Shown in pieces: positions 39,833 through 48,068 of a stretch of 64,000 bases of DNA. Source of the stretch: Actinomadura rupiterrae. GTDB lineage: Bacteria > Actinomycetota > Actinomycetes > Streptosporangiales > Streptosporangiaceae. The first letter of the stretch is position 1. The number at the start of each line of letters is the position of its first letter. The stretch is taken from positions 372,001-436,000 of the forward strand of contig NZ_JAMZEA010000001.1 in assembly GCF_024172125.1 (NCBI RefSeq), in the 5' to 3' direction. The notes under the pieces are model-generated. The model was not told the DNA's origin. It was given only the letters and a program-made list of their open reading frames with translations, and did not search any database. Position numbers and translations under genes: made by a program.

Positions 39833-41142
39833 CGCCGATGCTCACAACAGTGCCGGACGCCGCCGAACCGGAGGTCGAAACACCGCCTCCCAGGAAGAAT
39901 CGCGTCCGGCTGACGGCGATAGTGCTCGTGCTGTCGATCGCGTCGCTGCCGATGCTGATGCCGTTCGGCATGGGTCCCGGCCCCGGGAACACGGCGATCC
40001 CGGACGTCCTGCTCGTCCTGCTGACCGGGACGACGCTGCTCTGGGCGACCTCGCGGCGCAAGCCCGTCCCATGGCCGTTCGTGGTGCCGACCCTGCTGGC
40101 CGTCCTCGCGGGGGCGGTCGCATCGGTCGTGAACGATGGCGCAGGCGCGTTGCCGCTGGTCAAGGACGTGTTCGTGCTGCTGTGGGCGGTGTGCGTCGCG
40201 ACGCTCTGCCAGGACGCCGGCATGACGCGGATCGCGCTGCGCGCCTACGTCTACGTCGGCACCCTCTACGCCGTCCTGGAGATCGTCGGGATGGCGGCGG
40301 GCATCGAGGCGCTGTCCGGCAAGCAGGTGGACGGCGCGCGGGCGATGTTCACCTTCGGCGACGCCAACTACGCGTCCAACTGGTTCATCTGCGTGTTCTT
40401 CATCGCGCGCGCCGCGCGGCTGCCCCGCCGGAAGGGCGCGCGCTGGACGGTGTGCGCGATCCTGCTGACCGCCGAGTTCCTGACCGGCTCGAACGGCGGC
40501 GCGCTCGCGCTCGTGATCGCGCTGGTCGTCGGTTACCTGTGGCGGCTGGTCAGGGAGGGGAAGGCGCATCACGCGGTCGCGGCGGGCGCGCTCGCGGCGG
40601 TGCTCGGCGGCGGGACGCTCGTCGTCCTTTCGCAGATCAACGTGGCGACGCTCGTCGAGCAGGTCGGAGACCAGGCGCCGATCCTGCGCGACTCGATCGG
40701 CCGGACGACCGGCGAGAGCACCGAGTCGCGCGGGACCGTCCTCAACACGACGCTCACGATGCTCCGCGAGCAGAGGCACCCGTTCGGGATCGGGCCGAAC
40801 GAGGTCAGGCGGCACAGCTACGACGAGCAGTACTCCTACGTCCGCGAGGCGCACAACGACTACATCGCGGCCGTCCTCGAACGCGGGTTCCTCGGCGGCG
40901 TCGCGGTGATCGCGCTCGTGTTCGTCCTGCTGCTGCGGTGCGTCCGGATCGCGCGGCGCGGCGCGCTGAACCGCGAGTACGCAGACCACGTCCCGCATCC
41001 GGAGCTGTTCGGGGCGCTGGTCGCGGTGTTCCTGGTGTCGGCGCTGTTCTACCAGACCCTGCACTACCGGCACGGCTGGGCGTTCTTCGGCCTGATCGCG
41101 GCCGTCGACCTCTACGGCCGCCGCCGCCAGGAGGGGCCATGA
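39829..41142 (+). CDS. O-antigen ligase/Wzy-like polysaccharide polymerase
   Basis: GTG at 39829 overlaps the glycosyltransferase stop (GTGA), giving 437 residues; an ATG at 39838 is possible. It has about ten to twelve membrane helices and one large extracellular loop (residues ~275-345) containing TTLTMLREQRHPFGIGPNEV and REAHNDYIAAVLERG, which fits the Wzy_C/O-antigen ligase signature (conserved GxGxN and HNxxL/H-x-D patterns). It most likely polymerises repeat units on the outer face of the membrane after flipping by the next gene product. Confidence 0.85.
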   Translation: MTPMLTTVPDAAEPEVETPPPRKNRVRLTAIVLVLSIASLPMLMPFGMGPGPGNTAIPDVLLVLLTGTTLLWATSRRKPVPWPFVVPTLLAVLAGAVASVVNDGAGALPLVKDVFVLLWAVCVATLCQDAGMTRIALRAYVYVGTLYAVLEIVGMAAGIEALSGKQVDGARAMFTFGDANYASNWFICVFFIARAARLPRRKGARWTVCAILLTAEFLTGSNGGALALVIALVVGYLWRLVREGKAHHAVAAGALAAVLGGGTLVVLSQINVATLVEQVGDQAPILRDSIGRTTGESTESRGTVLNTTLTMLREQRHPFGIGPNEVRRHSYDEQYSYVREAHNDYIAAVLERGFLGGVAVIALVFVLLLRCVRIARRGALNREYADHVPHPELFGALVAVFLVSALFYQTLHYRHGWAFFGLIAAVDLYGRRRQEGP

Positions 41143-42428
41143 CGGCCGTGGAGGAGCGCGGGAGCAGCCTGCGCGGACGGCTCGTCACGCTGGTCGCGGG
41201 CAACCTGGCCGGACGCGTCGGAGCGCTCGCCTCGCTCGGGATCGCGACGGTCCTGGTCGCGCGGATCGGCGGGCCGAGGCTCGTCGGAGCGCTCACGCTC
41301 GTCCGCATCCTGCCGGGCATGGTCTGCCAGCTCTCCAACGCGGGGCTGATGGGCGCCGCGCCCTACTACCTGGCCGGGGACCGGTACGACCAGCGGCGCG
41401 TCCGGCCGACCGTCGCGTGCCTGACCGTCGGCGGCGCGGTCGTCGGCGGGCTGGCCTGGCTCGTCCTGTCCCCCGCGATCTTCCACCTCTTCTTCCGGTC
41501 GTTCGGGTTCTGGATCGCGCTCGCGGCGGCCGTCCCGTCGTTCACGCAGGGGTTCGTGTCGGTCGGGAAGGGGCTGCTCCAGGGCACCGGCGACCTGCGC
41601 GGCGCGAGCCTGGCGATCACCGTCGAGGAGTTCGTGTTCCTGCCGTTCTACGCCGGGATGCTCGGCCTCTGGTACGGGCCGGGCGCGCTGGTCACCGCGC
41701 TCGTCCTCGCGGACGTCGCCGCCGCCGCGTGGATCGCGCGCCGCCTCGCCCGGCGCGGCTTCTTCTCCGGCTGGGGACGCCCGTCGCTCGCGCTCGGCCG
41801 CGAGATCGCCGGGTTCGGCATGCGCGGACAGCTCGGGCAGCTCGTGGACCTGCTGAACCTCCGCCTGGACGTCGCGTTCCTCGGCGCGATGGCAGGCCCG
41901 TCCGTACTGGGCGTCTACACGGTCGCGTCGAAGTTCGCCGAGCTGGTGCAGCTGCCGGGCCTCGCGATGAACTACGTGCTGTACCCCGACTTCGCGAAAG
42001 AACCGCTGGACGTCGCGACCGCGCGGACGCGGCGGCTGATCCTGCCCGCGCTCGCGGTCTCGGCGCTCGCCGCGCTGCCGCTCGCGCTGCTCACCGGGAC
42101 CGTCCTGCCGCGGGTGTTCGGCTCGGCGTTCGACGGCGCGCGGAACCCGACCTACCTGCTGCTCTGCGGGCTCGTCACGTTCGGCGTGTCCGGGCTGCTC
42201 CAGGCGTACCTGTACGGGATCGGACGCCCCGGGCTCACCTCGGTCGCGCAGGCCGCCGGGCTCGCCGTCACGGTCGGGCTCGACCTGCTGCTCATCCCCC
42301 GGTTCGGGGCGGCGGGCGCGGCCGTCGCGTCCGCGGTCTCCTACACCACGACCACCCTCGTCCTGCTGTCCTGGTTCGCCCGGCTCCGCGGGCGGACCGT
42401 CCTCGAAGCGGAGGCGGCCCCGTCATGA
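41139..42428 (+). CDS. Wzx-type lipid-linked oligosaccharide flippase
   Basis: 429 residues from an ATG overlapping the previous TGA. About twelve membrane helices in the MATE/polysaccharide transporter (MOP) pattern, for example LVAGNLAGRVGALASLGIAT and the C-terminal AAGLAVTVGLDLLLIPRFGA with the conserved PxxGxxGAA-like end typical of Wzx proteins. It moves the undecaprenyl-linked repeat unit across the membrane. Confidence 0.9.
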   Translation: MTAVEERGSSLRGRLVTLVAGNLAGRVGALASLGIATVLVARIGGPRLVGALTLVRILPGMVCQLSNAGLMGAAPYYLAGDRYDQRRVRPTVACLTVGGAVVGGLAWLVLSPAIFHLFFRSFGFWIALAAAVPSFTQGFVSVGKGLLQGTGDLRGASLAITVEEFVFLPFYAGMLGLWYGPGALVTALVLADVAAAAWIARRLARRGFFSGWGRPSLALGREIAGFGMRGQLGQLVDLLNLRLDVAFLGAMAGPSVLGVYTVASKFAELVQLPGLAMNYVLYPDFAKEPLDVATARTRRLILPALAVSALAALPLALLTGTVLPRVFGSAFDGARNPTYLLLCGLVTFGVSGLLQAYLYGIGRPGLTSVAQAAGLAVTVGLDLLLIPRFGAAGAAVASAVSYTTTTLVLLSWFARLRGRTVLEAEAAPS

Positions 42429-43153
42429 CCGACCTGCCGGCGCGGCCCGTCGACCCGACCGACGGGATCCCGCCTTCGGGCGCACGGCGCGTCCTGGACG
42501 TGTGCGGCGCGCTGCTCGGGATGCTGTGCCTGTGCGTTCCGCTCATGCTGATCTGGTGCGCCGTGCGGCTGACGAGCCCCGGACCCGGGCTGTTCCGGCA
42601 GACCCGCGTCGGGCAGGGCGGGCGGCCGTTCACGATGCTGAAGTTCCGGACGATGCGGACCGGCGTAGGCGGCCTCACCGTCACCGCGAACGCCGACCCG
42701 CGGCTCACCCGGCTCGGCCGCCTGCTGCGCGAATGGTCCCTGGACGAGCTGCCGCAGCTGTGGAACGTGCTGCGCGGCGACATGACGCTGGTCGGGCCGC
42801 GTCCGGAGACGTTCGACCTGGCCGTCCGGTACGGCCCGGACGTCCGCTGGGTGTTCGACCACCGGCCGGGACTGACCGGGGTGTCGGAAGTCCGGTTCCG
42901 GGACTTCGACGTTCTCGGTCCAGGTGAGACGGTGGACCTGGTGAACTACATCGAGCGGATCGTCCCGGCGCGGGCCGCGGTCGACGCGGTCTACCTGCGC
43001 GACCCGTCCCTGCGCGCGACCGTGCGCGCGCTCTGGGACACCGTCCGGCACGTCCTCGGCTTCACCGTCCCGCCCCTGGAGGCCGCGCCGGACGGGACGG
43101 TGCGCGCGGACGGCGAGTCCCCCGCGTCCGGACACGCCCCGGACGCGGTGTGA
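42425..43153 (+). CDS. Undecaprenyl-phosphate sugar-1-phosphate transferase
   Basis: 242 residues from an ATG overlapping the previous TGA. One N-terminal hydrophobic helix (LGMLCLCVPLMLIWCAV), then the bacterial sugar transferase domain: FTMLKFRTMRT, WSLDELPQLWNVLRGDM and TLVGPRPE. This short PglC/WcaJ-C-type monotopic enzyme starts each repeat unit by moving a phospho-sugar to undecaprenyl phosphate. The C-terminal ~40 residues are hydrophilic and extra to the family core. Confidence 0.93.
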   Translation: MTDLPARPVDPTDGIPPSGARRVLDVCGALLGMLCLCVPLMLIWCAVRLTSPGPGLFRQTRVGQGGRPFTMLKFRTMRTGVGGLTVTANADPRLTRLGRLLREWSLDELPQLWNVLRGDMTLVGPRPETFDLAVRYGPDVRWVFDHRPGLTGVSEVRFRDFDVLGPGETVDLVNYIERIVPARAAVDAVYLRDPSLRATVRALWDTVRHVLGFTVPPLEAAPDGTVRADGESPASGHAPDAV

Positions 43154-43160
43154 GGCGCCG

Positions 43161-44057
43161 GTGAAGTTCAAGATCTTCACGGTCGTCGCGGCGGTGGCCC
43201 TGGTCGCAGGGATCGTCTACGCGGTCCAGGCGCGCACGCCGGACAGCGGCTACCGGCCGTACCACGGGCCGTCCGCGTCGGCCGGGACGCCATCCGCGCG
43301 GGCCGCGCCCACCCGGCGGATCGCGCTGAACACCACGCCCGCCGACTACCCGCGGCTGCGGGAGCTCGGCTTCGACCTCGTGGACGCCCAGCCCGACGAC
43401 GCCTCGCTCGCGCAGGTCCCGGCGGGGATGCGGGCGATGCTCTGGGTCGGCAACTTCACCTGCGACGGCTTCGCGCTGCCGTTCGACGCGTTCGCGGCGG
43501 CCGTCCGGCGGTACGGGCACGACCCGCGCGTGTACGGCTGGTACCTGTCGGACGAGCCGAACCCCGGCGAGTGCCCGGGCGTGCTCGGCGAGATCCGCCG
43601 CCGCGCCGACCTGGTGAAGGCGCAGGCGCCCGGCCAGATCGCGTTCGTATCGCTCACCGACTGGCCGATGCGGGACGCGACACCCGCCAAGCTGCACGTG
43701 GACGTCGTCGGGCTCGACCCGTACCCGTGCAAGGGCGGGACGAGCCCGCGCGCCGACTGCGACCTCGGCACGATCGACCGCATGGTGCGGCTCGCCGACG
43801 ACGCCGGCATCCCGCGCGGCTCGGTCGCGCCCGTCCTGCAGGCGTTCGGGCAGGACTGCTCGCGCGGCGACAAGCAGTACTGGATGCCGACCGCCGACCA
43901 GTTCAAGGGCATCCTCGCGCGCTGGGACCGGCTCGTCCCGGACCCGCCGCTGGAGATCGCCTACTCGTGGGGCCACCAGGCCAAGTACGCCTGCCCGACC
44001 CTGTCGGACGCCGCCGCCCTCCAGTCCATCCTGAAAGAGCGCAACCGCACCCGGTGA
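43161..44057 (+). CDS. Secreted glycoside-hydrolase-like protein
   Basis: 298 residues from the GTG at 43161. A signal peptide or anchor (MKFKIFTVVAAVALVAGIVY) is followed by a Ser/Ala/Pro linker and a domain with TIM-barrel character: YGWYLSDEPNPGECPG holds a candidate acid Glu/Asp pair, VVGLDPYPC a strand end, and Cys residues (NFTCDG, ECPG, PYPCKGG, DCDLG, QDCSRG, KYACPT) could form disulfides. The last gene of the exopolysaccharide operon often encodes a hydrolase that trims or clears polymer; that role is inferred. I cannot assign a GH family number. Confidence 0.7.
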   Translation: MKFKIFTVVAAVALVAGIVYAVQARTPDSGYRPYHGPSASAGTPSARAAPTRRIALNTTPADYPRLRELGFDLVDAQPDDASLAQVPAGMRAMLWVGNFTCDGFALPFDAFAAAVRRYGHDPRVYGWYLSDEPNPGECPGVLGEIRRRADLVKAQAPGQIAFVSLTDWPMRDATPAKLHVDVVGLDPYPCKGGTSPRADCDLGTIDRMVRLADDAGIPRGSVAPVLQAFGQDCSRGDKQYWMPTADQFKGILARWDRLVPDPPLEIAYSWGHQAKYACPTLSDAAALQSILKERNRTR

Positions 44058-44063
44058 CCCTCG

Positions 44064-44234
44064 CTATGACAAGGGCACGTTGAACGAGCCGAGCTTCAGC
44101 GCGAGCATCTCCATGCCGCCGACGAGCAGCGCCAGCACCACGGCCACCAGGGCCTGGCGGCGCCGGTCCCCGCGCACCTTCCGGACGGCCGGCCGAGCCT
44201 TGAGCACCGCGCGCCGCATCTTCCCCAGGTCCAT
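44064..44234 (-). CDS. Small single-helix membrane protein (56 aa)
   Basis: The ATG at 44234 has GAGGGG about 9 nt upstream. The product has a basic N-terminus (MDLGKMRRAVLKARPAVRK and RGDRRR), one hydrophobic helix (ALVAVVLALLVGGMEMLALK) and a short tail ending NVPLS. No family is recognised. It is convergent with the exopolysaccharide operon and lies 59 bp after the MBL/Rieske gene on the same strand, separated by a hairpin. Confidence 0.55.
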   Translation of the reverse strand: MDLGKMRRAVLKARPAVRKVRGDRRRQALVAVVLALLVGGMEMLALKLGSFNVPLS

Positions 44235-44250
44235 CCGCTAATCCCCTCAA

Positions 44251-44267
44251 CCCCCGTGAAGCGGGGG
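44251..44267 (-). terminator. Hairpin after the MBL/Rieske gene
   Basis: CCCCCG (44251-44256) and CGGGGG (44262-44267) form a perfect 6-bp stem with a 5-nt loop, 26 bp downstream of the minus-strand stop at 44293. There is no U-tract. It could instead sit in the leader of the 56-aa gene. Confidence 0.5.
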
Positions 44268-44292
44268 AAACGTTACCGGATCCGCCGGGCGC

Positions 44293-45861
44293 TCACTCCG
44301 GGTTCGGGCGACTCCCCAGCGCGGCGGCGCGCGCGTTGAGGCACCGGCCGGTGGCCAGGTCGAACGCGAAGTTGTGCGCGAGGCAGTGGATCCGGCCGTC
44401 CCGGACGACGGCGCCGATGGACAGGTCCTCGCCCGCGTGCGGGCAATAGCGCGGGATGTCGAAGGCGCGGCCGCCGGAGTGGACGGTGATCCGCTCCGAC
44501 TCGTCCCGTCCGGTCTCGTACTCCTCGACCGCGCGCAGGGCCGGGGCGTTGGCGTGCTTGAGGAGGCCGACGAGGTAGTCGTTGTAGACGTCCGGGTCGC
44601 GGTAGAGGCTGAGCCGGAACGAGATCAGCAGGTCCTCCCAGGCGAGCCGGCCGGTGAGGACGGTGTCCAGCCAGCGCCCCGCGACCGTGATCCGGTACTG
44701 CGGCCGGACGTCCGGACGGGCGGCGGCGACGGTCACGCCGCCGGGCCGCAGGTCCACGTCCCACGTCCCGCCGTTCGGGCCGGTGACCTCGAACCGGACG
44801 ACCATCGCGATCTGTTCGAGGAAGTAGGCGCTGAGCGTGCCGAGCCGGTGGAAGTGCGCGGCGAACCGCTCGAACAGGTCCGGGCCGGGCTCGGGGTAGG
44901 ACGCCAGCACGCCCGCGATCGCCTCGGCCCGGTCGGCGGCGTAGCGCTCCAGGTAGGCGGGCCGGTCCGCGTCGGCGTAGGAGAACCGCGCCGAGACCGG
45001 GTCGCGGGTGATCTCGCCGGTGTCCAGGTCGATCGCGTCGCCCGGCTGGAAGCACTCGAACCGCTGGCCCGGCAGGTGCTCGCGCAGCCAGCGGACCGAC
45101 GCCTCCGGGTCGCAGTACGCGCCGGTCTCCTGGTCGAGCACCCAGTTGAGGTGCGCGACCTCCTCGTCCAGGAAGCACGGCGGCCCGGCGAACGGGACGG
45201 CCAGCTCGGGCGCGGTCTGCCGGACGAGCCGGTGCGCGGCGCGCAGCTTGGCGAGCCGCTTGGCCGCCGAGACCCTCGCCATCTCCTCCGGCGGGTACTC
45301 GTAGCAGATCGGGTGCCAGGACGCGCCGGAGGTCTGCAGGGCCATCAGGTCGAGCCGCCCGCCCGCCAGGTGCTTGGCGCGGCGGGACTGCGCGGCGGTC
45401 AGCCGGGCGTCGTTGCCGTGCAGCACCGCGCGGCCGTCCGCCACAACCAGAAATGCGGCGTCATGACACATCGGCGACAACTCGGGAATCGCCGTGATCC
45501 ACGATCCGCGATTGTCCAGGGGGAATTTCTGCCACGGTGACACTTCAATGACCCGGCGGGTACCCGCGGCCCTTCGCATCCGTTCCCGGAAGGCCGGTCC
45601 CGGATATCCGGGAATGAGGATTACCGCCCGCTCCGGAAGGCGTTCGACGACCCACGGGTCGAAGTGGTCGAGGTGTTCGTGCGACACCGCGACCCAGTCC
45701 GCGGCGAGCAATCCCGGAAGGTCGAGGTGATCGTTTCTCGGGTACTGGTGCCAGGCGCCCAGGAAGGCCCCGGTGGGAGCGAGCCACGGGTCGGCGAGCA
45801 GGCGGAACGCGTCCGCGCGCACCGCGAGTCCGGCATGTCCGAGAAAGCTGACCTTGGGCAT
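44293..45861 (-). CDS. Metallo-beta-lactamase fold protein with C-terminal Rieske domain
   Basis: The ATG at 45861 gives 522 residues. The N-terminal part is an UlaG/CMAH-like metallo-beta-lactamase fold: KVSFLGHAGLAV, then the metal motif SHEHLDHFDPW (HxHxDH), and MCHDAAFLVVADG. The last ~75 residues contain a Rieske [2Fe-2S] site, YCPHAGEDLSIG and IHCLAHNFAFDLATGRC (Cys-x-His and Cys-x-x-His). The order differs from CMP-Neu5Ac hydroxylase, which has the Rieske domain first, but the domain set is the same. It may be a redox enzyme acting on a sugar nucleotide or amide. It is divergent from a two-component pair. Confidence 0.82.
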   Translation of the reverse strand: MPKVSFLGHAGLAVRADAFRLLADPWLAPTGAFLGAWHQYPRNDHLDLPGLLAADWVAVSHEHLDHFDPWVVERLPERAVILIPGYPGPAFRERMRRAAGTRRVIEVSPWQKFPLDNRGSWITAIPELSPMCHDAAFLVVADGRAVLHGNDARLTAAQSRRAKHLAGGRLDLMALQTSGASWHPICYEYPPEEMARVSAAKRLAKLRAAHRLVRQTAPELAVPFAGPPCFLDEEVAHLNWVLDQETGAYCDPEASVRWLREHLPGQRFECFQPGDAIDLDTGEITRDPVSARFSYADADRPAYLERYAADRAEAIAGVLASYPEPGPDLFERFAAHFHRLGTLSAYFLEQIAMVVRFEVTGPNGGTWDVDLRPGGVTVAAARPDVRPQYRITVAGRWLDTVLTGRLAWEDLLISFRLSLYRDPDVYNDYLVGLLKHANAPALRAVEEYETGRDESERITVHSGGRAFDIPRYCPHAGEDLSIGAVVRDGRIHCLAHNFAFDLATGRCLNARAAALGSRPNPE

Positions 45862-46173
45862 ACCGCGACTGTCCCCTTCGCGCCACTGGCGCGCACCCAC
45901 CGGAATGCGCAAGGGCGCTACGCCGAAGGTATGAAGGAAATGACCCCGGGGTGACTGCCGGGCCGCCCTTCGACGTTCCGACAATGGGATGGGTTGACGC
46001 CGATATTCGGCCTGTCCACTTCCGGTCAGCCGCTGGTCAGTGGCGGTCAATTGACTGGACAGCGCGGGCCGTGCGGGGTGACGGTCGCTATACGGGCCGT
46101 GCGGGGAAGCGGCCCGGCGGTATCCGGGAACGGTATCCGGGAGAGGTGCCGGCAAGCGGACGGGGGTCCTCCG
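45862..46173. promoter_or_regulatory. Divergent control region with GGTCA motifs
   Basis: 312 bp without a gene. It holds the palindromes ACCCCGGGGT (45943-45952) and GTCAATTGAC (46046-46055), and GGTCA occurs three times at regular ~11-12 bp spacing between 46024 and 46050, on one face of the helix. These are candidate binding sites for the response regulator encoded downstream. Confidence 0.45.
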
Positions 46174-46995
46174 ATGAAACACGGGCAGCCGCGGTCCTCA
46201 CCGAAGGATCCGCCGCATCGCGCGCCCGGACCGGACCGTTCCAGCACGACGACCACATCCGCCCCGTCCGGCACTTCCCCGTGCGCGCGCGCCGGTTCGG
46301 CGGACGCGGTGCTCTGGCGGCGGCGGCTGCGGCACGACATCCGGCACGAGCTGGGCACGGTGATCATGCTGGCGTCCGCGGTCGCGGTCGCCGACGACAT
46401 CGGCCCGGCCAGCCGGGAGCGGGTCGAGCAGCTGCTCGGCGAGACCCGCTGGCTCGACCACCTGCTCCGCCAGCTCGACGAGGAGGGCGCCGGCGACGAC
46501 GCCGACGACCCGTCCGAGCCCGCGCCCGCGCAGCGGCTCCGGGTGGACGAGCTGGCCGCCGAGGTCGTCACCGGCATCCGGCTGGCCACCCCGCACGAGA
46601 TCCGCTTCACCGGGGAGCCCGCCTGGGCGCACATGGACGCGGTCGCGCTGTGGCGCGCGCTGCGCAACGTCCTCGACAACGCGTGCCGGGTCGCGGCGCA
46701 CCGGGTGAACGTCCGGGCCGGCGTCGAGCGCGGCTGGGTCGTCCTCCAGGTGGACGACGACGGCCCCGGGTTCGGCCAGGCCCCCGGCGGGCTCGCCTCG
46801 CTCGGCCTCGGCATCGTGCACGACCTGGTGTCCGGCTACGGCGGCAGCCTGGAGATCCGCACCTGCGAGATGGGCGGCGCGCGGGTCCGCCTGCTGCTGC
46901 CGTCCGCGCCGCCGCCGGGCACCGGCGCGGTCCGCGACGAGGCCCGCCCCGGCGCCCCCGGCGACGCCTGGGACGGATGGCGGCCGCTCGGCTGA
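46174..46995 (+). CDS. Soluble sensor histidine kinase
   Basis: The ATG at 46174 gives 273 residues; earlier in-frame starts extend into the control region. The Ser/Pro-rich N-terminus carries no membrane helix. The H-box reads RLRHDIRHELGTVIMLAS, the N-box NVLDNACRVAAHRV, and the G-boxes DDDGPGFG and LGLGIVHDLV. It is therefore a cytoplasmic kinase with no obvious input domain. It is followed 84 bp later by a LuxR-type response regulator, its likely partner. Confidence 0.82.
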   Translation: MKHGQPRSSPKDPPHRAPGPDRSSTTTTSAPSGTSPCARAGSADAVLWRRRLRHDIRHELGTVIMLASAVAVADDIGPASRERVEQLLGETRWLDHLLRQLDEEGAGDDADDPSEPAPAQRLRVDELAAEVVTGIRLATPHEIRFTGEPAWAHMDAVALWRALRNVLDNACRVAAHRVNVRAGVERGWVVLQVDDDGPGFGQAPGGLASLGLGIVHDLVSGYGGSLEIRTCEMGGARVRLLLPSAPPPGTGAVRDEARPGAPGDAWDGWRPLG

Positions 46996-47078
46996 CGCGG
47001 CCGGCCCGGCCGGGCGCTGCCGACGCGGCCGGCCATGAGACCCGCGGTCGTGGGAGACGCGGGTGGGAGGGGGACGGC

Positions 47079-47753
47079 ATGAGCGGTGCCGCCGTCACGG
47101 TGGTCGTCTGCGACGACCACCGCGTGTTCACCGAGTCGCTGGCGCTGGTACTCGCCGACGCCGGGTACGCCGTGGTCGGGCAGGTCGACTCCCCCGCCGA
47201 GCTGCTCGCCGTGCTACGCGCGCGGCGGGCCGACCTGTGCCTGATCGACCTGAACTTCCCCGGCACGACCGCGCTGGAGTGGATGCCCCGGCTGCGCGCG
47301 GCGGCGCCGTCCACCCGGTTCGTGGTGCTCACCGGCTACCTGGAGCCGGCGGTGCTGGCGGCGGGCCTCACCGCCGGGGTGAGCGGCTTCGCCGACAAGG
47401 GCCAGCAGGCCGGCGACATCCTCGCGGTGCTCCGCCGGGTCGGGCGCGGCGAGATCGTCGCCGAGCAGGCGGCGCGCCGCCCGGGCGCCCGGCCCGGCGT
47501 CCCCGGCCGGACGCAGGCGCAGCGGGTCGCGCGGTTCCTCACCCCGCGTGAGCGCGAGGTGCTGACCCGGCTGGCGCGCGGCGAGTCCACCCAGACGCTC
47601 GCCAAGGCGATGGGCGTCACGCGCAGCACCGCGCGCAGCCACGTCCAGTCGGTGCTGAGCAAGCTCGGCGTGCACTCCCAGCGCGAGGCGGTCATCGAGG
47701 CCGCCCGGCACGGCCTGGTCAGCGTCGAGACGGGAGAATGGCTCGCCGGCTGA
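47079..47753 (+). CDS. NarL/LuxR-type response regulator
   Basis: 224 residues from the ATG at 47079 with GGGAGGGGG upstream. Receiver domain with VCDDHRVFTESL, phospho-acceptor in LCLIDLNFPG and the Lys in ADKGQ; the output LuxR domain reads LTPREREVLTRLARGESTQ and VTRSTARSHVQSVLSKLGV. It should be phosphorylated by the kinase encoded at 46174-46995. The ~25-residue linker (RRPGARPGVPGRTQAQRV) is rich in Pro/Arg. Confidence 0.92.
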   Translation: MSGAAVTVVVCDDHRVFTESLALVLADAGYAVVGQVDSPAELLAVLRARRADLCLIDLNFPGTTALEWMPRLRAAAPSTRFVVLTGYLEPAVLAAGLTAGVSGFADKGQQAGDILAVLRRVGRGEIVAEQAARRPGARPGVPGRTQAQRVARFLTPREREVLTRLARGESTQTLAKAMGVTRSTARSHVQSVLSKLGVHSQREAVIEAARHGLVSVETGEWLAG

Positions 47754-48068
47754 CCCCGCCCGCGCCCCGGCCCCCCGGCCGGCGCCTCGCCCGCGGTCGG
47801 CGTCCTGCGGGCGCGGGGCGGAGGTGAACCGGAGGTCTCGGGCGGCTCTGGTGATCTTGGACACAGGGTAAACGTGCGGCTAACCCACAGGTCGGTAGGG
47901 TGACGGACGGAATCGCCCGGGGCACCCATGCGCGCCCATTACGATCCATCTCTGAATCTTCGCTGGAACTCTGCCGCATGTTCGCCGAGTTCTCCAAGGG
48001 TGCCCGGACGCGTCCGCCAGGACGCCCGGACGCCGGGGCGGAGTGAGAACCACTAGGGGGACCTGCAC
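47754..48068. other. Intergenic region with a GC-rich hairpin and putative promoter
   Basis: CCCGCGCCC (47759-47767) can pair with GGGCGCGGG (47809-47817), a possible terminator for the two-component operon. TTGGAC followed after ~17 bp by CTAACC (around 47853-47881), or TAGGGT near 47896, could serve as promoter for the esterase genes. The esterase ATG (48069) has AGGGGGA 8 nt upstream. Confidence 0.4.

Noticed and set aside
37120..41073. Minus-strand open frame of 1317 codons opposite the exopolysaccharide genes
   Set aside because: Shadow frame; the plus-strand genes are all recognisable and coupled.
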